DNA of 44,631 bases from a virus, in the IMG/VR virus record IMGVR_UViG_3300009172_000011, positions 1 through 44,631 of that record; one strand, 5' to 3'. Positions 7,831-16,429 of this stretch are shown in pieces. Below the pieces are notes generated by a model. It saw only the letters and a list, made by a program, of their open reading frames with translations. It had not been told where the DNA came from and searched no databases. Within the stretch, counting starts at the first letter, position 1, and every line of letters starts with the position of its first letter. Both the position numbers and the translations under genes were made by a program.

Positions 7831-9828
7831 ATGGCCGAATTAGAAAATAACATATTAGCAGTAGTAGAACCAGCTTTGATGCCTACTAAAATAGAAATAG
7901 AATCTATTAAAGAGGATGAGGGTGATGCGCCTAAACAATCCAAATCTTTTGGAACTATGGTACCTTTTATATTGGTAAATAATTATCAATTTAGTCCCAA
8001 AGATGTCGCTTCCTTTAAATTAGATCTTACTGGAATTTTACCAGCATGTACACTATCTTTATATGATAGTAATAATAAATTCGCGGTCACAGAATACCCT
8101 CGAGATGGTGATTATTTTACAATTTTAATAAATTCTAAAAACCAAGAAACATTCAAGTCTATTCACATGGACTTTGATATTACAACGGTAACGAGTGCAC
8201 AGTCAGATGGTAAAAGTATTTTAAATCTATCTGGTATGGCTAAAATACCAAAATGGATGTCTGAGGATTGTAAAAATTTAGATTCAGATACATCTTTGAA
8301 TCATATAGAATTGTTAGCAAGAGAATTGCAATTGGGTTTGGCAACTAACATAGATGCTACAGATGATGCACAGCCTAGAATTATGCCGTATACAACATAT
8401 TCTGATTTTATTAAAACAGTAATCAGTAGTAGTTATATCAGCGACGATTCTTTTCAAAAGTATTTTATAGATCAATATTACTATTTTAATTACATTGATA
8501 TTAATAAGATTTTTAATTCCCCTAACCCTCCAATTGCAGAATGGGCAGATTCATTGGCTTCATTTGCATCTACTATATCAGCAGATACTAATACTGAACA
8601 CCCAGAAGGAGATAATGCTAGAGTACCTTTATTGTTAACTAATCATGTTAATCTACAGGGAATGAATACATTTGTAGAAAAACAAGAGATTATTAATAAT
8701 TCAATGGCAATCAGTTTATCTTCAGGATATAAAAGAACTGTGATGATATATGATAACAATTCTGAAGGCGCTGAGAGAAAACAAGAATTTACAATAGAAG
8801 CACTATCTTCGGAGAATCTAAGAGATTCTGAAGAACCTATGAAAGGTAATAGGAACGAAACAAGATATGAAGATGAGGTTAAATTTAAATATTTAGGAAG
8901 ACAAAATGCAGGAGAAGATGGTTTAGGGAATACACATGCTAATGCTGCTTTTTCTAAATTACACAATATACAAAATAAATTAGAAATAGAAAAAATGAAA
9001 TTGAAGGTAACTTTAAATTCATTTAATCCTTCTTTTTACAAATTTCAAAAGGTTCCAGTTTTATTATATCACTATGATAAAAAGAAAATAATGCAAGCTC
9101 AACAACAAAAGGTAAAAGCTGAAGAAGCTGGATTAACAGATACTCCATTTGATTTAACGGAGGGAGAAGTAGATGAGCAAGGTTTGCCACAACAAATGGT
9201 TGACGCGTTTCTATCTGGATATTATATTATTGAAAATATTGTTTATGAATTTGATAGTGAATCAGGTAATACTAAACAAACAATGACGTTATTGAGAAGA
9301 GAATGGCCAACTAGAATGGATGCTTTAGTTAATCCACCAGAAGGTGGAGAATTTGAAGCCCCCGAATCTGGAGAAACAGTGATAGAAAGTGATCCGGCAC
9401 CTGAACCGCCTCCAGAACCTACACCTACTCCAGAGCCAGAGCCAACTCCGACTCCGACACCGACACCGGAACCAGAAGATTTAGAAATAACAATACATGT
9501 TAATGGAGGTGGATCAACATTCGTACAAGATGCTTCACAGCCATTTGCTTCGCATAATACGTATTTTGAATGTACAGGTACGTGGACAAAGAATAGAGAA
9601 TTTTCAGGATTTCAAGCTGCTGAAATAGAGTTTGAGGGCGTAATGGAAGGAGACAGCGGTGAGTTTAGTTATCCTAATATAATACCGAAAAAAGATGGAA
9701 CATGGCGATTTGAAACAATACCTACAATATATGACGATGATCTGTATATAGTTAATGTTAGATTTAAAGCAGAGGATAAATGGTTTACTGCAAAGGCCGA
9801 AATTAATATAGTTTACGCCGAAGCTTAA
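7831..9828 (+). CDS. Baseplate hub protein gp27-like with C-terminal extra domain
   Basis: A 665-aa protein. The first 510 residues read as a phage hub of the gp27/gpD type: a beta-rich N-terminal domain (PFILVNNYQFSPKD, LPACTLSLYD) and a late segment LSGYYIIENIVYEFDSESG leading to MTLLRREWP, the strand-rich ending typical of hub proteins. Such hubs form the trimer that joins the tail tube to the spike. A Pro/Thr/Glu linker (about 519-549) then leads to a beta-rich domain of about 115 residues that T4 gp27 (391 aa) lacks. The gp5-like spike base is two genes downstream, as expected for a hub partner. Confidence 0.65.
   Translation: MAELENNILAVVEPALMPTKIEIESIKEDEGDAPKQSKSFGTMVPFILVNNYQFSPKDVASFKLDLTGILPACTLSLYDSNNKFAVTEYPRDGDYFTILINSKNQETFKSIHMDFDITTVTSAQSDGKSILNLSGMAKIPKWMSEDCKNLDSDTSLNHIELLARELQLGLATNIDATDDAQPRIMPYTTYSDFIKTVISSSYISDDSFQKYFIDQYYYFNYIDINKIFNSPNPPIAEWADSLASFASTISADTNTEHPEGDNARVPLLLTNHVNLQGMNTFVEKQEIINNSMAISLSSGYKRTVMIYDNNSEGAERKQEFTIEALSSENLRDSEEPMKGNRNETRYEDEVKFKYLGRQNAGEDGLGNTHANAAFSKLHNIQNKLEIEKMKLKVTLNSFNPSFYKFQKVPVLLYHYDKKKIMQAQQQKVKAEEAGLTDTPFDLTEGEVDEQGLPQQMVDAFLSGYYIIENIVYEFDSESGNTKQTMTLLRREWPTRMDALVNPPEGGEFEAPESGETVIESDPAPEPPPEPTPTPEPEPTPTPTPTPEPEDLEITIHVNGGGSTFVQDASQPFASHNTYFECTGTWTKNREFSGFQAAEIEFEGVMEGDSGEFSYPNIIPKKDGTWRFETIPTIYDDDLYIVNVRFKAEDKWFTAKAEINIVYAEA
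9385..9480 (+). repeat. Repetitive Pro/Thr/Glu linker coding sequence
   Basis: In-frame tandem PEP and PTP units are encoded by near-repeats such as CCGACACCGACACCG. This separates the hub core from its C-terminal domain. Simple repeats of this kind can change in length by replication slippage without breaking the frame. Confidence 0.7.
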
Positions 9829-9859
9829 TACGTAACGATAAAATATGAATATATAAACT

Positions 9860-11284
9860 ATGGCGGATTTTAAAACAATTAGAGAATTTAAGAAGGGTGC
9901 TACTCTGAGAAAGATTAGCGAAGACCCTACATTTCTTAGTTTCTTTTTCTTATTTAATTTTAGTGATGTACATCACTCGCCACTTCTTGCGCCTATTGAT
10001 AAACCAGGTTCTGCCGGCTATTACTTAAAAAACTTTGTGGATAAAGATGCTGGAACAAGGCATCATGAACACTTGGCTAATTTTCAAAAGATATTAAAAA
10101 AGATCAATACAGAACTTCCTTGGTTTTGGAATTCTATTTCTGGTCTAGAATTGACTAAACAATATAATAAAATGGAAGATCCTTATTGGGGCGCTAACAA
10201 GCCTAAATTAGAGATCACGTGTTTAGAGGAAAACGTAGAATTGACTGCAACTGCACTTATCGGATTATACAAAAGGGCTGCATATGATTTTAATAGATAC
10301 GTTGAAGTTTTACCACATAATTTAAGACAATTTGAAACTACTATTTTTGTAACAGAAGTTAGAACATTTCAACAATCCATAACAGCTAGAGATACTAATT
10401 TTTATGATCAACAAATGAGAGGCAGTAGAGCATCTAGTAGTTTTTCATTTAAAAAATCATCGGCCGATAAATCACCCAAGGGACCACATGCTAATACGTT
10501 TGATGAAGATTTAGTAAAACAATATAGCTTAACAGCGAAACCTATTATTTCTATTAGATTGAGCCACTGTGAATGGGACATAGATTCTGGTAATGAAGTT
10601 TTTGCAGATTTAAGTAAAAATCCAGAGATGAAGAAACCTAAGTTAAGTTTCTTTTGGAGACATGCTGAAGAAATGCATGCACATTACGGTGCTAATATAA
10701 ATCAAGAAGTAGAAGAAACTCCTCTTGGCAATGCAGTACCTAAAGATGGTCTTTATCCTGATAAAGCATTTGATCCACTTGGAGATATTGCTGATGCTGC
10801 CGTAGGATTTGCAGAGGGGGCAATAGACGCTGTTTCGAATAGAGTTAATAATATTGTAGGTAGTTTTCAAAATAATAGTGAAATAGGAAATGTATATGGA
10901 CAAACCTTAGGTGGTCCAATAGGCAATCTAGTTGATGGTGCAGTTGATAATGTATTAGGTGCACTACTTTTGGGTAATGTACATGGAGCAAACACACTAA
11001 GTAACATACAAGATGCTATTACGGCTGGAAGTGTTAACGCTATAGCTAATTTAGCAGGGCAGTTATTTACACAAAGTAATAGTGGTGGAGAAGGAACTCA
11101 AACTATTACGCCAGATACGGTATACGATGCTACCACTGGTGGAGGTGGGGTTGATAAAATATCTCCTAAGAAAATATATGACGACGTTGCTGTACCAAAT
11201 GAGGTTCCTATAAATGAAAGAGTTTATGAGCCAGGTGTAGATTCAACTCCAGATGGTAATTTAAATCAAAACGTACATGATTAA
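9860..11284 (+). CDS. Tail tube initiator / baseplate junction protein (gp48/gp54-like)
   Basis: A 474-aa protein. The core shows LPWFWNSISGLE (about residue 92) and VLPHNLRQFETTIFVTEVR (about residue 154), patterns I associate with tube-fold proteins at the base of contractile tails. From about residue 300 it becomes a Gly/Ala/Asn-rich, weakly hydrophobic tail (for example GFAEGAIDAV, GALLLGN, LAGQLF), like the C-terminal extension of T4 gp54. The last 60 residues are Asp/Pro/Gly-rich. It overlaps the gp5-like gene by 8 bases and lies between hub and spike genes. I infer that it starts tail-tube polymerisation on the hub; gp48 and gp54 cannot be told apart here. Confidence 0.55.
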   Translation: MADFKTIREFKKGATLRKISEDPTFLSFFFLFNFSDVHHSPLLAPIDKPGSAGYYLKNFVDKDAGTRHHEHLANFQKILKKINTELPWFWNSISGLELTKQYNKMEDPYWGANKPKLEITCLEENVELTATALIGLYKRAAYDFNRYVEVLPHNLRQFETTIFVTEVRTFQQSITARDTNFYDQQMRGSRASSSFSFKKSSADKSPKGPHANTFDEDLVKQYSLTAKPIISIRLSHCEWDIDSGNEVFADLSKNPEMKKPKLSFFWRHAEEMHAHYGANINQEVEETPLGNAVPKDGLYPDKAFDPLGDIADAAVGFAEGAIDAVSNRVNNIVGSFQNNSEIGNVYGQTLGGPIGNLVDGAVDNVLGALLLGNVHGANTLSNIQDAITAGSVNAIANLAGQLFTQSNSGGEGTQTITPDTVYDATTGGGGVDKISPKKIYDDVAVPNEVPINERVYEPGVDSTPDGNLNQNVHD

Positions 11285-11990
11285 CGAATTAGTAAATGAC
11301 AATATTAGAGAAACGCATTGGCTAGGAGAAGTTGTAATCAATGAAGATCCTCTTTTACAAGGTAGAGTTAGAGTTAAGGTATTCGGTAAATTTGATAAAT
11401 TGCCTGATGATGCTATTCCATGGGCAACTCCTATGAATAGAGATCAAGTAGGTGCACATGCTGTTCCTAGAATCGGCGATATTGTTGCAGTTAGATTTGA
11501 TAATGGAAACATATATCACCCTGAATACTGGTTTCAAGTAGATCAAAACGAAGAATTAAAAGCAGATATTTTAGAAGCATCTGATGCTCCTCAAGATGTT
11601 ATTAGTTTAGTATATGATGCAGAAAGAAATGTTAGAATCTATCATTCTCCTGAAGACGGCTTAGTAATAACTAGAGGTGCTGGTATGAAAGAAAGACCTA
11701 TGATTCAAATAGATGAAGAAGGGTTTATTAAAATATCTACTGGAGAAAAGATATTTATGGATTGCGGAGATATTTTTATATCTAATAGTGGTGAACCGGG
11801 TCAAGATGAAAGTCAGCCAGCTGTAAGAGGTCAATCTTTACAAGATTGGTTACAAATGTGGTTAGATGATTACAATGCACATATTCATCCAACTGGAGTT
11901 GGGCCTTCCGGTCCTCCAATGCCACCAACACCAGTTGTTGTTGGTAAATTAACAAGTACTCATCCAGATTATCAACAAAGAAATAAATAA
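11277..11990 (+). CDS. gp5: Baseplate spike base, gp5/gpV-type OB-fold protein
   Basis: A 237-aa protein. The N-terminal domain has the OB-fold pattern of gp5/VgrG/gpV proteins: GEVVINEDPLLQGRVRVKVF, then IPWATPMN, VPRIGDIVAVRF and GNIYHPEYWF. A strand-rich middle (RNVRIYHSPEDGLVITRG, then FIKISTGEKIFMDCG) suits the start of a spike helix. The C-terminus has HIHPTGVGPSGPPMPP, the His-X-His/Gly-Pro ending common in spike proteins. No lysozyme domain is present, unlike T4 gp5. It is expected to trimerise under the hub and carry the membrane-piercing tip. Confidence 0.85.
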   Translation: MINELVNDNIRETHWLGEVVINEDPLLQGRVRVKVFGKFDKLPDDAIPWATPMNRDQVGAHAVPRIGDIVAVRFDNGNIYHPEYWFQVDQNEELKADILEASDAPQDVISLVYDAERNVRIYHSPEDGLVITRGAGMKERPMIQIDEEGFIKISTGEKIFMDCGDIFISNSGEPGQDESQPAVRGQSLQDWLQMWLDDYNAHIHPTGVGPSGPPMPPTPVVVGKLTSTHPDYQQRNK

Positions 11991-11992
11991 TT

Positions 11993-13735
11993 ATGCCTGC
12001 ACTGTGGCCACAATTTATAGCTAACGTAAGTAACAACATCATGGGTCAAGGTTACAAAGACCCTGGTAGTATTCCACCGCGTGATAATATTGATTCTAAA
12101 AATTTAAACTTTCAAACTCCTGTTTATATACCGCTTGTAACGCCAAGCGGAAGAAGGGATTTTGGAGAAATGGTTGCAAACGAATACATAGCCGCTGTTA
12201 AAAGCATGGCAATGACACACGTTGGAGCAGTACATACTAATAACCCAGCAGCTGAACAAATATTAATTAAAGGATACGGCGAGGCTTTTGAAAGATTGTA
12301 CAGACATCATGATTTAGATCTACAAGATACTAAAGACAAGGATGGTAATATTGTTAAAATGGGAAAAGAATCTCACCCAGCATATGCTGATTTTTGTCCC
12401 GATCCAATTGAAGCACCAGATCCAATAGAAGAACAAAAGAAGCAAGATAAAAAATTCGATGCTTTTGTTCATGAAAAGAAATCAGATACTTATTGGGATT
12501 TATATAAGTTTAGATTTTTTCAATTTCCATGTCTTACGGGTGAAGAAACTCAAGATGAATTAGAAAAAATATTTGCATCCAGGTTATTGCAACAATTTGA
12601 AAATATTACAAATAAAAATACTAAATGGGAATTTTATATGTGGGTGGCATGTTTAGGAAGCCAAAATTATAGCAACTCAAGTGGTTTTGGAGGAAATTGG
12701 TCAGGATTGCCTTGGCCCAATATAAATGATAAAGCTAGAAGCGACATATCATCTGCTGGATATAATTGGCAGCACTTAGCCGACAATGTTAGTACCTTAT
12801 GTGTCGACGCTATTCATGAAGTACACCCAGAAGAAGAAGAAAATACATGGAATTTTTTTAATACAACTCACTTAAGGAAAAGAATTCAGAAAGATCCAAC
12901 TGGATCTATCACATTGCCATATGAATTAGATTGCCCGTTAAACCAATGGAAAATTCAGGTAGCGTATGATTTTGAACATGATCCTCCTGAATATCCAAGT
13001 GGCAAACCTAAAATATTAACATCTAATGTAATTGCGATGTTTTCATGGTACCCTGGATTAAAATCTGGTAATTTTAGTGCAAACTCAGAAGGTGTAATTA
13101 CTAATGCGCCTAAATTTACTAAAAGTAAAAATTGGGTAGAAAGTAAATTTGAAAACACAGAGTGGAAAGATAATTGGAGAAAAGTACCTGAAAGTAAATT
13201 GCGACAAGCTGGAAATTCTCAAAACCCACAAGAAAGTCTTTTAGAAATTAATCCAAAATCTGGCGGAACTATTTTTAAATTTCAAATGTGGCAAGCACTA
13301 AAGGAAAAAGAGGCTGCTGATTTATGTGATGAAAAAGAACCTGACGCAGATCTACCATTTTCATTCGCTGAAGGCGATCCTTATTTAGAAATGGGTGCTA
13401 TAACAATTTCATATTGGTATGCTTGTTTAGTAAAACCGTTTGCTCCAACCACATCTGCTCCTCCTGCACTAATACCACCGCCATTAACTGGAATTTATAT
13501 TCCAATATATTATGGTAGTGCAAAAAGATTAGGCAATAATTTAAGAAAGGCATGGAATACTGGTAAATCATTTAGTATATTACCGGCACCACAACCTCCT
13601 GCATTGGCGGTCGCGACAGCAGTTGCCGCATGTTATGCGTTACATTTGTTAGAATTTAAATTACTTTATTTGGGAGGAATTCCAACACCAGTTGGGCCAG
13701 TTCCAATGGTAGGTTTCGTACCTGTCGTGTTCTAA
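11993..13735 (+). CDS. Unknown protein next to the spike gene, hydrophobic C-terminus
   Basis: A 580-aa protein starting 2 bases after the gp5-like stop, so probably co-translated with it. The N-terminal 100 residues are helical (LWPQFIANVSNNIMGQG, YGEAFERLYRHH). The middle is rich in Trp, Asn and aromatic residues. The C-terminus (about 480-580) is Pro-rich and contains a hydrophobic run (about 534-556, LAVATAVAACYALHLLEF) before a Val/Pro/Gly ending. I recognise no family. The position suggests a virion part at the hub or spike, and the hydrophobic end could touch membrane or sit in the tube. Both ideas are inference. Confidence 0.6.
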   Translation: MPALWPQFIANVSNNIMGQGYKDPGSIPPRDNIDSKNLNFQTPVYIPLVTPSGRRDFGEMVANEYIAAVKSMAMTHVGAVHTNNPAAEQILIKGYGEAFERLYRHHDLDLQDTKDKDGNIVKMGKESHPAYADFCPDPIEAPDPIEEQKKQDKKFDAFVHEKKSDTYWDLYKFRFFQFPCLTGEETQDELEKIFASRLLQQFENITNKNTKWEFYMWVACLGSQNYSNSSGFGGNWSGLPWPNINDKARSDISSAGYNWQHLADNVSTLCVDAIHEVHPEEEENTWNFFNTTHLRKRIQKDPTGSITLPYELDCPLNQWKIQVAYDFEHDPPEYPSGKPKILTSNVIAMFSWYPGLKSGNFSANSEGVITNAPKFTKSKNWVESKFENTEWKDNWRKVPESKLRQAGNSQNPQESLLEINPKSGGTIFKFQMWQALKEKEAADLCDEKEPDADLPFSFAEGDPYLEMGAITISYWYACLVKPFAPTTSAPPALIPPPLTGIYIPIYYGSAKRLGNNLRKAWNTGKSFSILPAPQPPALAVATAVAACYALHLLEFKLLYLGGIPTPVGPVPMVGFVPVVF

Positions 13736-13780
13736 AAAATAAGGGGATATATAATATGTTACACTTTTAATATAAAAAAA
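13736..13780 (+). promoter_or_regulatory. Candidate late promoter, GATATATA element
   Basis: GGGGATATATAATATG begins at 13743, with the GATATATA core at 13746-13753, 35 bases before the ATG of the S1-like gene. An A-run (ATATAAAAAA) touches the start codon and no Shine-Dalgarno sequence is seen. The gap separates the baseplate block from the S1-like gene, a natural place for a promoter. Confidence 0.35.
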
Positions 13781-15067
13781 ATGATTGATAAAAACAAGCG
13801 CAAAAGAATCGGAGATACTGTAATCGATTTAAAAGAAAAAACAACAGTAGAAGAAGTAATCCAAAAGGTAGAAAAGGTAAAAGAAGAGCCGGCCGAAGAT
13901 AACTGGCTAGATGATAACGGGGAATTTATGTGGGAAGCATATGAAGGTACTTGTATTACCAGAAATCGTAAGGTTAATCCACATATCAAAACAAATAACG
14001 GTGATAAAGTATATTCTAGAGAACCATATGCGCAGGCTCTCTATGACAAAATGTATGAACTTGAATCAAATAAAACGTTTATACCTTCTGTCAATAATGG
14101 TGAAATATTAGAAGGTATTATTTATGGAGTTTCTTCAGATTATATTACAGTAGAGGTTGGATATAGACAACTAGTGTATGTTAAATACGAAAAAGAACCT
14201 ATTGAAATACAAGCGTTAAAGCCCGGAGATGAAACCGCAGTTTTAATTACACAAGACGACAGTGGAAGTCTTATTACAGGATCGATTCACGGAGGAGTTA
14301 AACATAAAGTGTTTATGGACCTTAGAGACGGCGTAGAAACAGGAAATACTGCATGGGTTGGAGTTGTTAAAAACATGATAGAAAATGGAGGTTATATTGT
14401 TAACGTTCAAGGCATAGATTGTTTTATGCCAGGTTCACTTGCAGGTATTAATAAATTATCTGATTTTAGTTCAATTATAGAAAAAGAATTATATGTTGTT
14501 CCTGTTAGTTTTTCACCGGAACGAGGTACGTTAGTAGTATCACATAGAAAATATCTACAAGCATTAATACCAAACGCGTTGAATGAAGTTAGGGAAAACA
14601 TGGACGTTGAAAAAACAGGTAAAGTAACAGGTACTGCTAAGTATGGAATATTTGTTGAATTTGATCAGTGTTTAACTGGTATGATTCATAACAATGATTT
14701 AGATTCTGATACATCTGTATTATTTAAGAAACGTGAAATTAAACCAGGTGATTCTATTTCTTTTAAAGTTAAAGATATTGTTAGTGATACTAAAATAACA
14801 TTAACACAAAAAACAAACGTAGAAGTTAGCCCATGGCTTGATATCACTACAAGGTATCAGATTCCTTCGGTTGTTGAAGCTGTTGTAAAGTCTAAAAAAG
14901 ATTACGGTTTATTTATTAACATCGAAGAAGGTATTACTGGATTGTTACATATTAGTGAAATAGGAAGTGACACTATGTCTTTATTTAATAACGGAGATAA
15001 GATCACTGTTCAGATTAACAGGATAGATGTAGACAGCATGAAAGTTTTTCTTAAAATGCCTGAATAA
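13781..15067 (+). CDS. Ribosomal-protein-S1-like RNA-binding protein (four S1 domains)
   Basis: A 428-aa protein. After about 100 residues of charged N-terminal extension (coiled-coil-like at 20-45), four S1/OB RNA-binding repeats follow at about 104-170, 185-265, 275-345 and 355-428. Repeats 3 and 4 are the clearest: GKVTGTAKYGIFVEF with GMIHNNDL, and VVEAVVKSKKDYGLFINIEE with GLLHISEI. Bacterial bS1 usually has up to six such domains and brings mRNA to the 30S subunit. This protein could bind phage mRNA or host ribosomes, or a phage RNA polymerase complex. It lies alone between candidate regulatory gaps inside the structural cluster, so it is probably expressed late. The S1 fold is sure; the role is inferred. 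Confidence 0.8.
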   Translation: MIDKNKRKRIGDTVIDLKEKTTVEEVIQKVEKVKEEPAEDNWLDDNGEFMWEAYEGTCITRNRKVNPHIKTNNGDKVYSREPYAQALYDKMYELESNKTFIPSVNNGEILEGIIYGVSSDYITVEVGYRQLVYVKYEKEPIEIQALKPGDETAVLITQDDSGSLITGSIHGGVKHKVFMDLRDGVETGNTAWVGVVKNMIENGGYIVNVQGIDCFMPGSLAGINKLSDFSSIIEKELYVVPVSFSPERGTLVVSHRKYLQALIPNALNEVRENMDVEKTGKVTGTAKYGIFVEFDQCLTGMIHNNDLDSDTSVLFKKREIKPGDSISFKVKDIVSDTKITLTQKTNVEVSPWLDITTRYQIPSVVEAVVKSKKDYGLFINIEEGITGLLHISEIGSDTMSLFNNGDKITVQINRIDVDSMKVFLKMPE

Positions 15068-15079
15068 CTATTGCAAATT

Positions 15080-15113
15080 GAGTGTGATATATATTCAAAG
15101 TAATATCATACTC
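15080..15113 (+). promoter_or_regulatory. Inverted repeat over a GATATATA element before the amidoligase gene
   Basis: GAGTGTGATAT (15080-15090) pairs with ATATCATACTC (15103-15113): 11 bp with one G-U pair and a 12-base loop. The left arm contains the GATATATAT element (15086-15094), and the repeat ends 4 bases before the ATG at 15118. It could be a DNA operator or an RNA hairpin that controls access to the start codon. No T-run follows, so it is not a terminator. Confidence 0.5.
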
Positions 15114-15117
15114 TAAG

Positions 15118-16428
15118 ATGCAAAAACTAAACATAAAATCTGACAGAACTCAAATACTAAACTCTTCCTTAATAGGATTAGAGTTTGAATTTTACTCAGA
15201 AAGTTCTGTTGAAGAAACACAAAAGTCATTAAGTCAATTGCTTGGTAAAAAAATCAGAGTGGAAGATAAAGCCCACTCTGATTTTCAACCGACAACTGAC
15301 GAGTTTAAATTAGAACCTGACATGTCAGGTGGTAAAGGTCTAGTAGAATTAGTAACTGGTGCAACGCCATACAGAAACGCTAGAATCATTATTATCAAAG
15401 TCTTAAAGTGGATCAGAGAAAATGGCTACACTACAGACAGAGCATCCATACATATAAACCTATCGTTCGATCCTAAGTTTTTAGAAGATAAGCTTATGGT
15501 TTCTAAAATGAATGTACTTAAATTTATTTTAGAATTTGATGAAGATCAAGTATATAGGTTTTTCCCAGACAGAAAAGACTCAACATATGCTAAATCCATA
15601 AAATGGATCATGCCAAGAGAAGAATCGTATTATTATGATGAATCACACACCAGCTCTAACAATTTTAAATTTGCAGATACTAAATACTATGGTATTAATT
15701 TTTCTAAGAAAGAAAAGAATTATTTAGAATTTAGATATATCGGTGGAAAGGATTATGAAAATAGACAGGATGATATTTTATATTTAACGGAAAGATTTAT
15801 ATCTCAAATCTGGAAATCATGTAATGATCCTAGATTTTCTATAGATAATAAACTAGAACTAAAAAAGATCCTTAATAAAAATAAGCCTTTAATAGATATG
15901 TTAAAGGACTATACGTACTTAAACAAGAATTGGCCTAAAATACACCTCATGGTGGATTTACAAGAATCATCTCAATTAATTAGATTACATTGGCCTAGAA
16001 TTAAAAATCAAGTATTAAAATTGATTTCTGATGGAACAATGGAAGCTGGTATTATTAACTATGATTCTGATAATTCTTCACTTCAAGTAAAAGATGGAGT
16101 TTTTAAAACAGCATATTTATTAGAAAACTTAGAGTTGGTTTCTTGTAAAATTAATGGAAACGTAGAAAATTGTATATTATATGACTGTGAATTAGATGGT
16201 TCTCAATTATCACAATGTTCTCTGTATCAGGGTACTAAGGCTAAGGATTCTAAAGTAGAATCTTGTTTTACACATGGAAGTGTTACACTCACCAACTGTT
16301 ATGTTGCAGGTCGTGATAGTATGTTTAAGGGTAAAATGATTGGTGGGATATTTAGAGAAGGTTTTATGAGCGATGATGCTAGATTCGAAGACACTGAAAT
16401 TGTAGTAAGTAAAAAAATAAAAATATAA
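15118..16428 (+). CDS. Amidoligase-like protein with C-terminal beta-helix repeat
   Basis: A 436-aa protein in two parts. Residues about 15-235 show the pattern of COOH-NH2 amidoligases (Amidoligase_2 group): GLEFEF at 20-25, ELVTG at 77-81, a HINLSFD motif at 112-118, and INFSKKEKNYLEFRYIGG at 193-210. Such enzymes form amide or peptide-like bonds with ATP, and family members are known from phages and from peptide-modifying operons. Residues about 331-432 are short repeated strands with regular Cys, Asn and Asp turns (SCKINGNVENCILYDCELDG), like pentapeptide or left-handed beta-helix repeats. The gene sits between S1-like and neck genes and ends 1 base before the next ATG. The substrate is unknown; the amidoligase call is from motif reading alone. 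Confidence 0.6.
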   Translation: MQKLNIKSDRTQILNSSLIGLEFEFYSESSVEETQKSLSQLLGKKIRVEDKAHSDFQPTTDEFKLEPDMSGGKGLVELVTGATPYRNARIIIIKVLKWIRENGYTTDRASIHINLSFDPKFLEDKLMVSKMNVLKFILEFDEDQVYRFFPDRKDSTYAKSIKWIMPREESYYYDESHTSSNNFKFADTKYYGINFSKKEKNYLEFRYIGGKDYENRQDDILYLTERFISQIWKSCNDPRFSIDNKLELKKILNKNKPLIDMLKDYTYLNKNWPKIHLMVDLQESSQLIRLHWPRIKNQVLKLISDGTMEAGIINYDSDNSSLQVKDGVFKTAYLLENLELVSCKINGNVENCILYDCELDGSQLSQCSLYQGTKAKDSKVESCFTHGSVTLTNCYVAGRDSMFKGKMIGGIFREGFMSDDARFEDTEIVVSKKIKI

Positions 16429-16429
16429 A

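Noticed and set aside
7353-7943. 196-aa reading frame on the minus strand
   Set aside because: It is opposite the gp53-like and hub genes, Ser/Leu-rich as expected for the reverse complement of a Gly/Asp/Lys-rich coding region, and without family features. All other minus-strand frames look like shadows of this kind.
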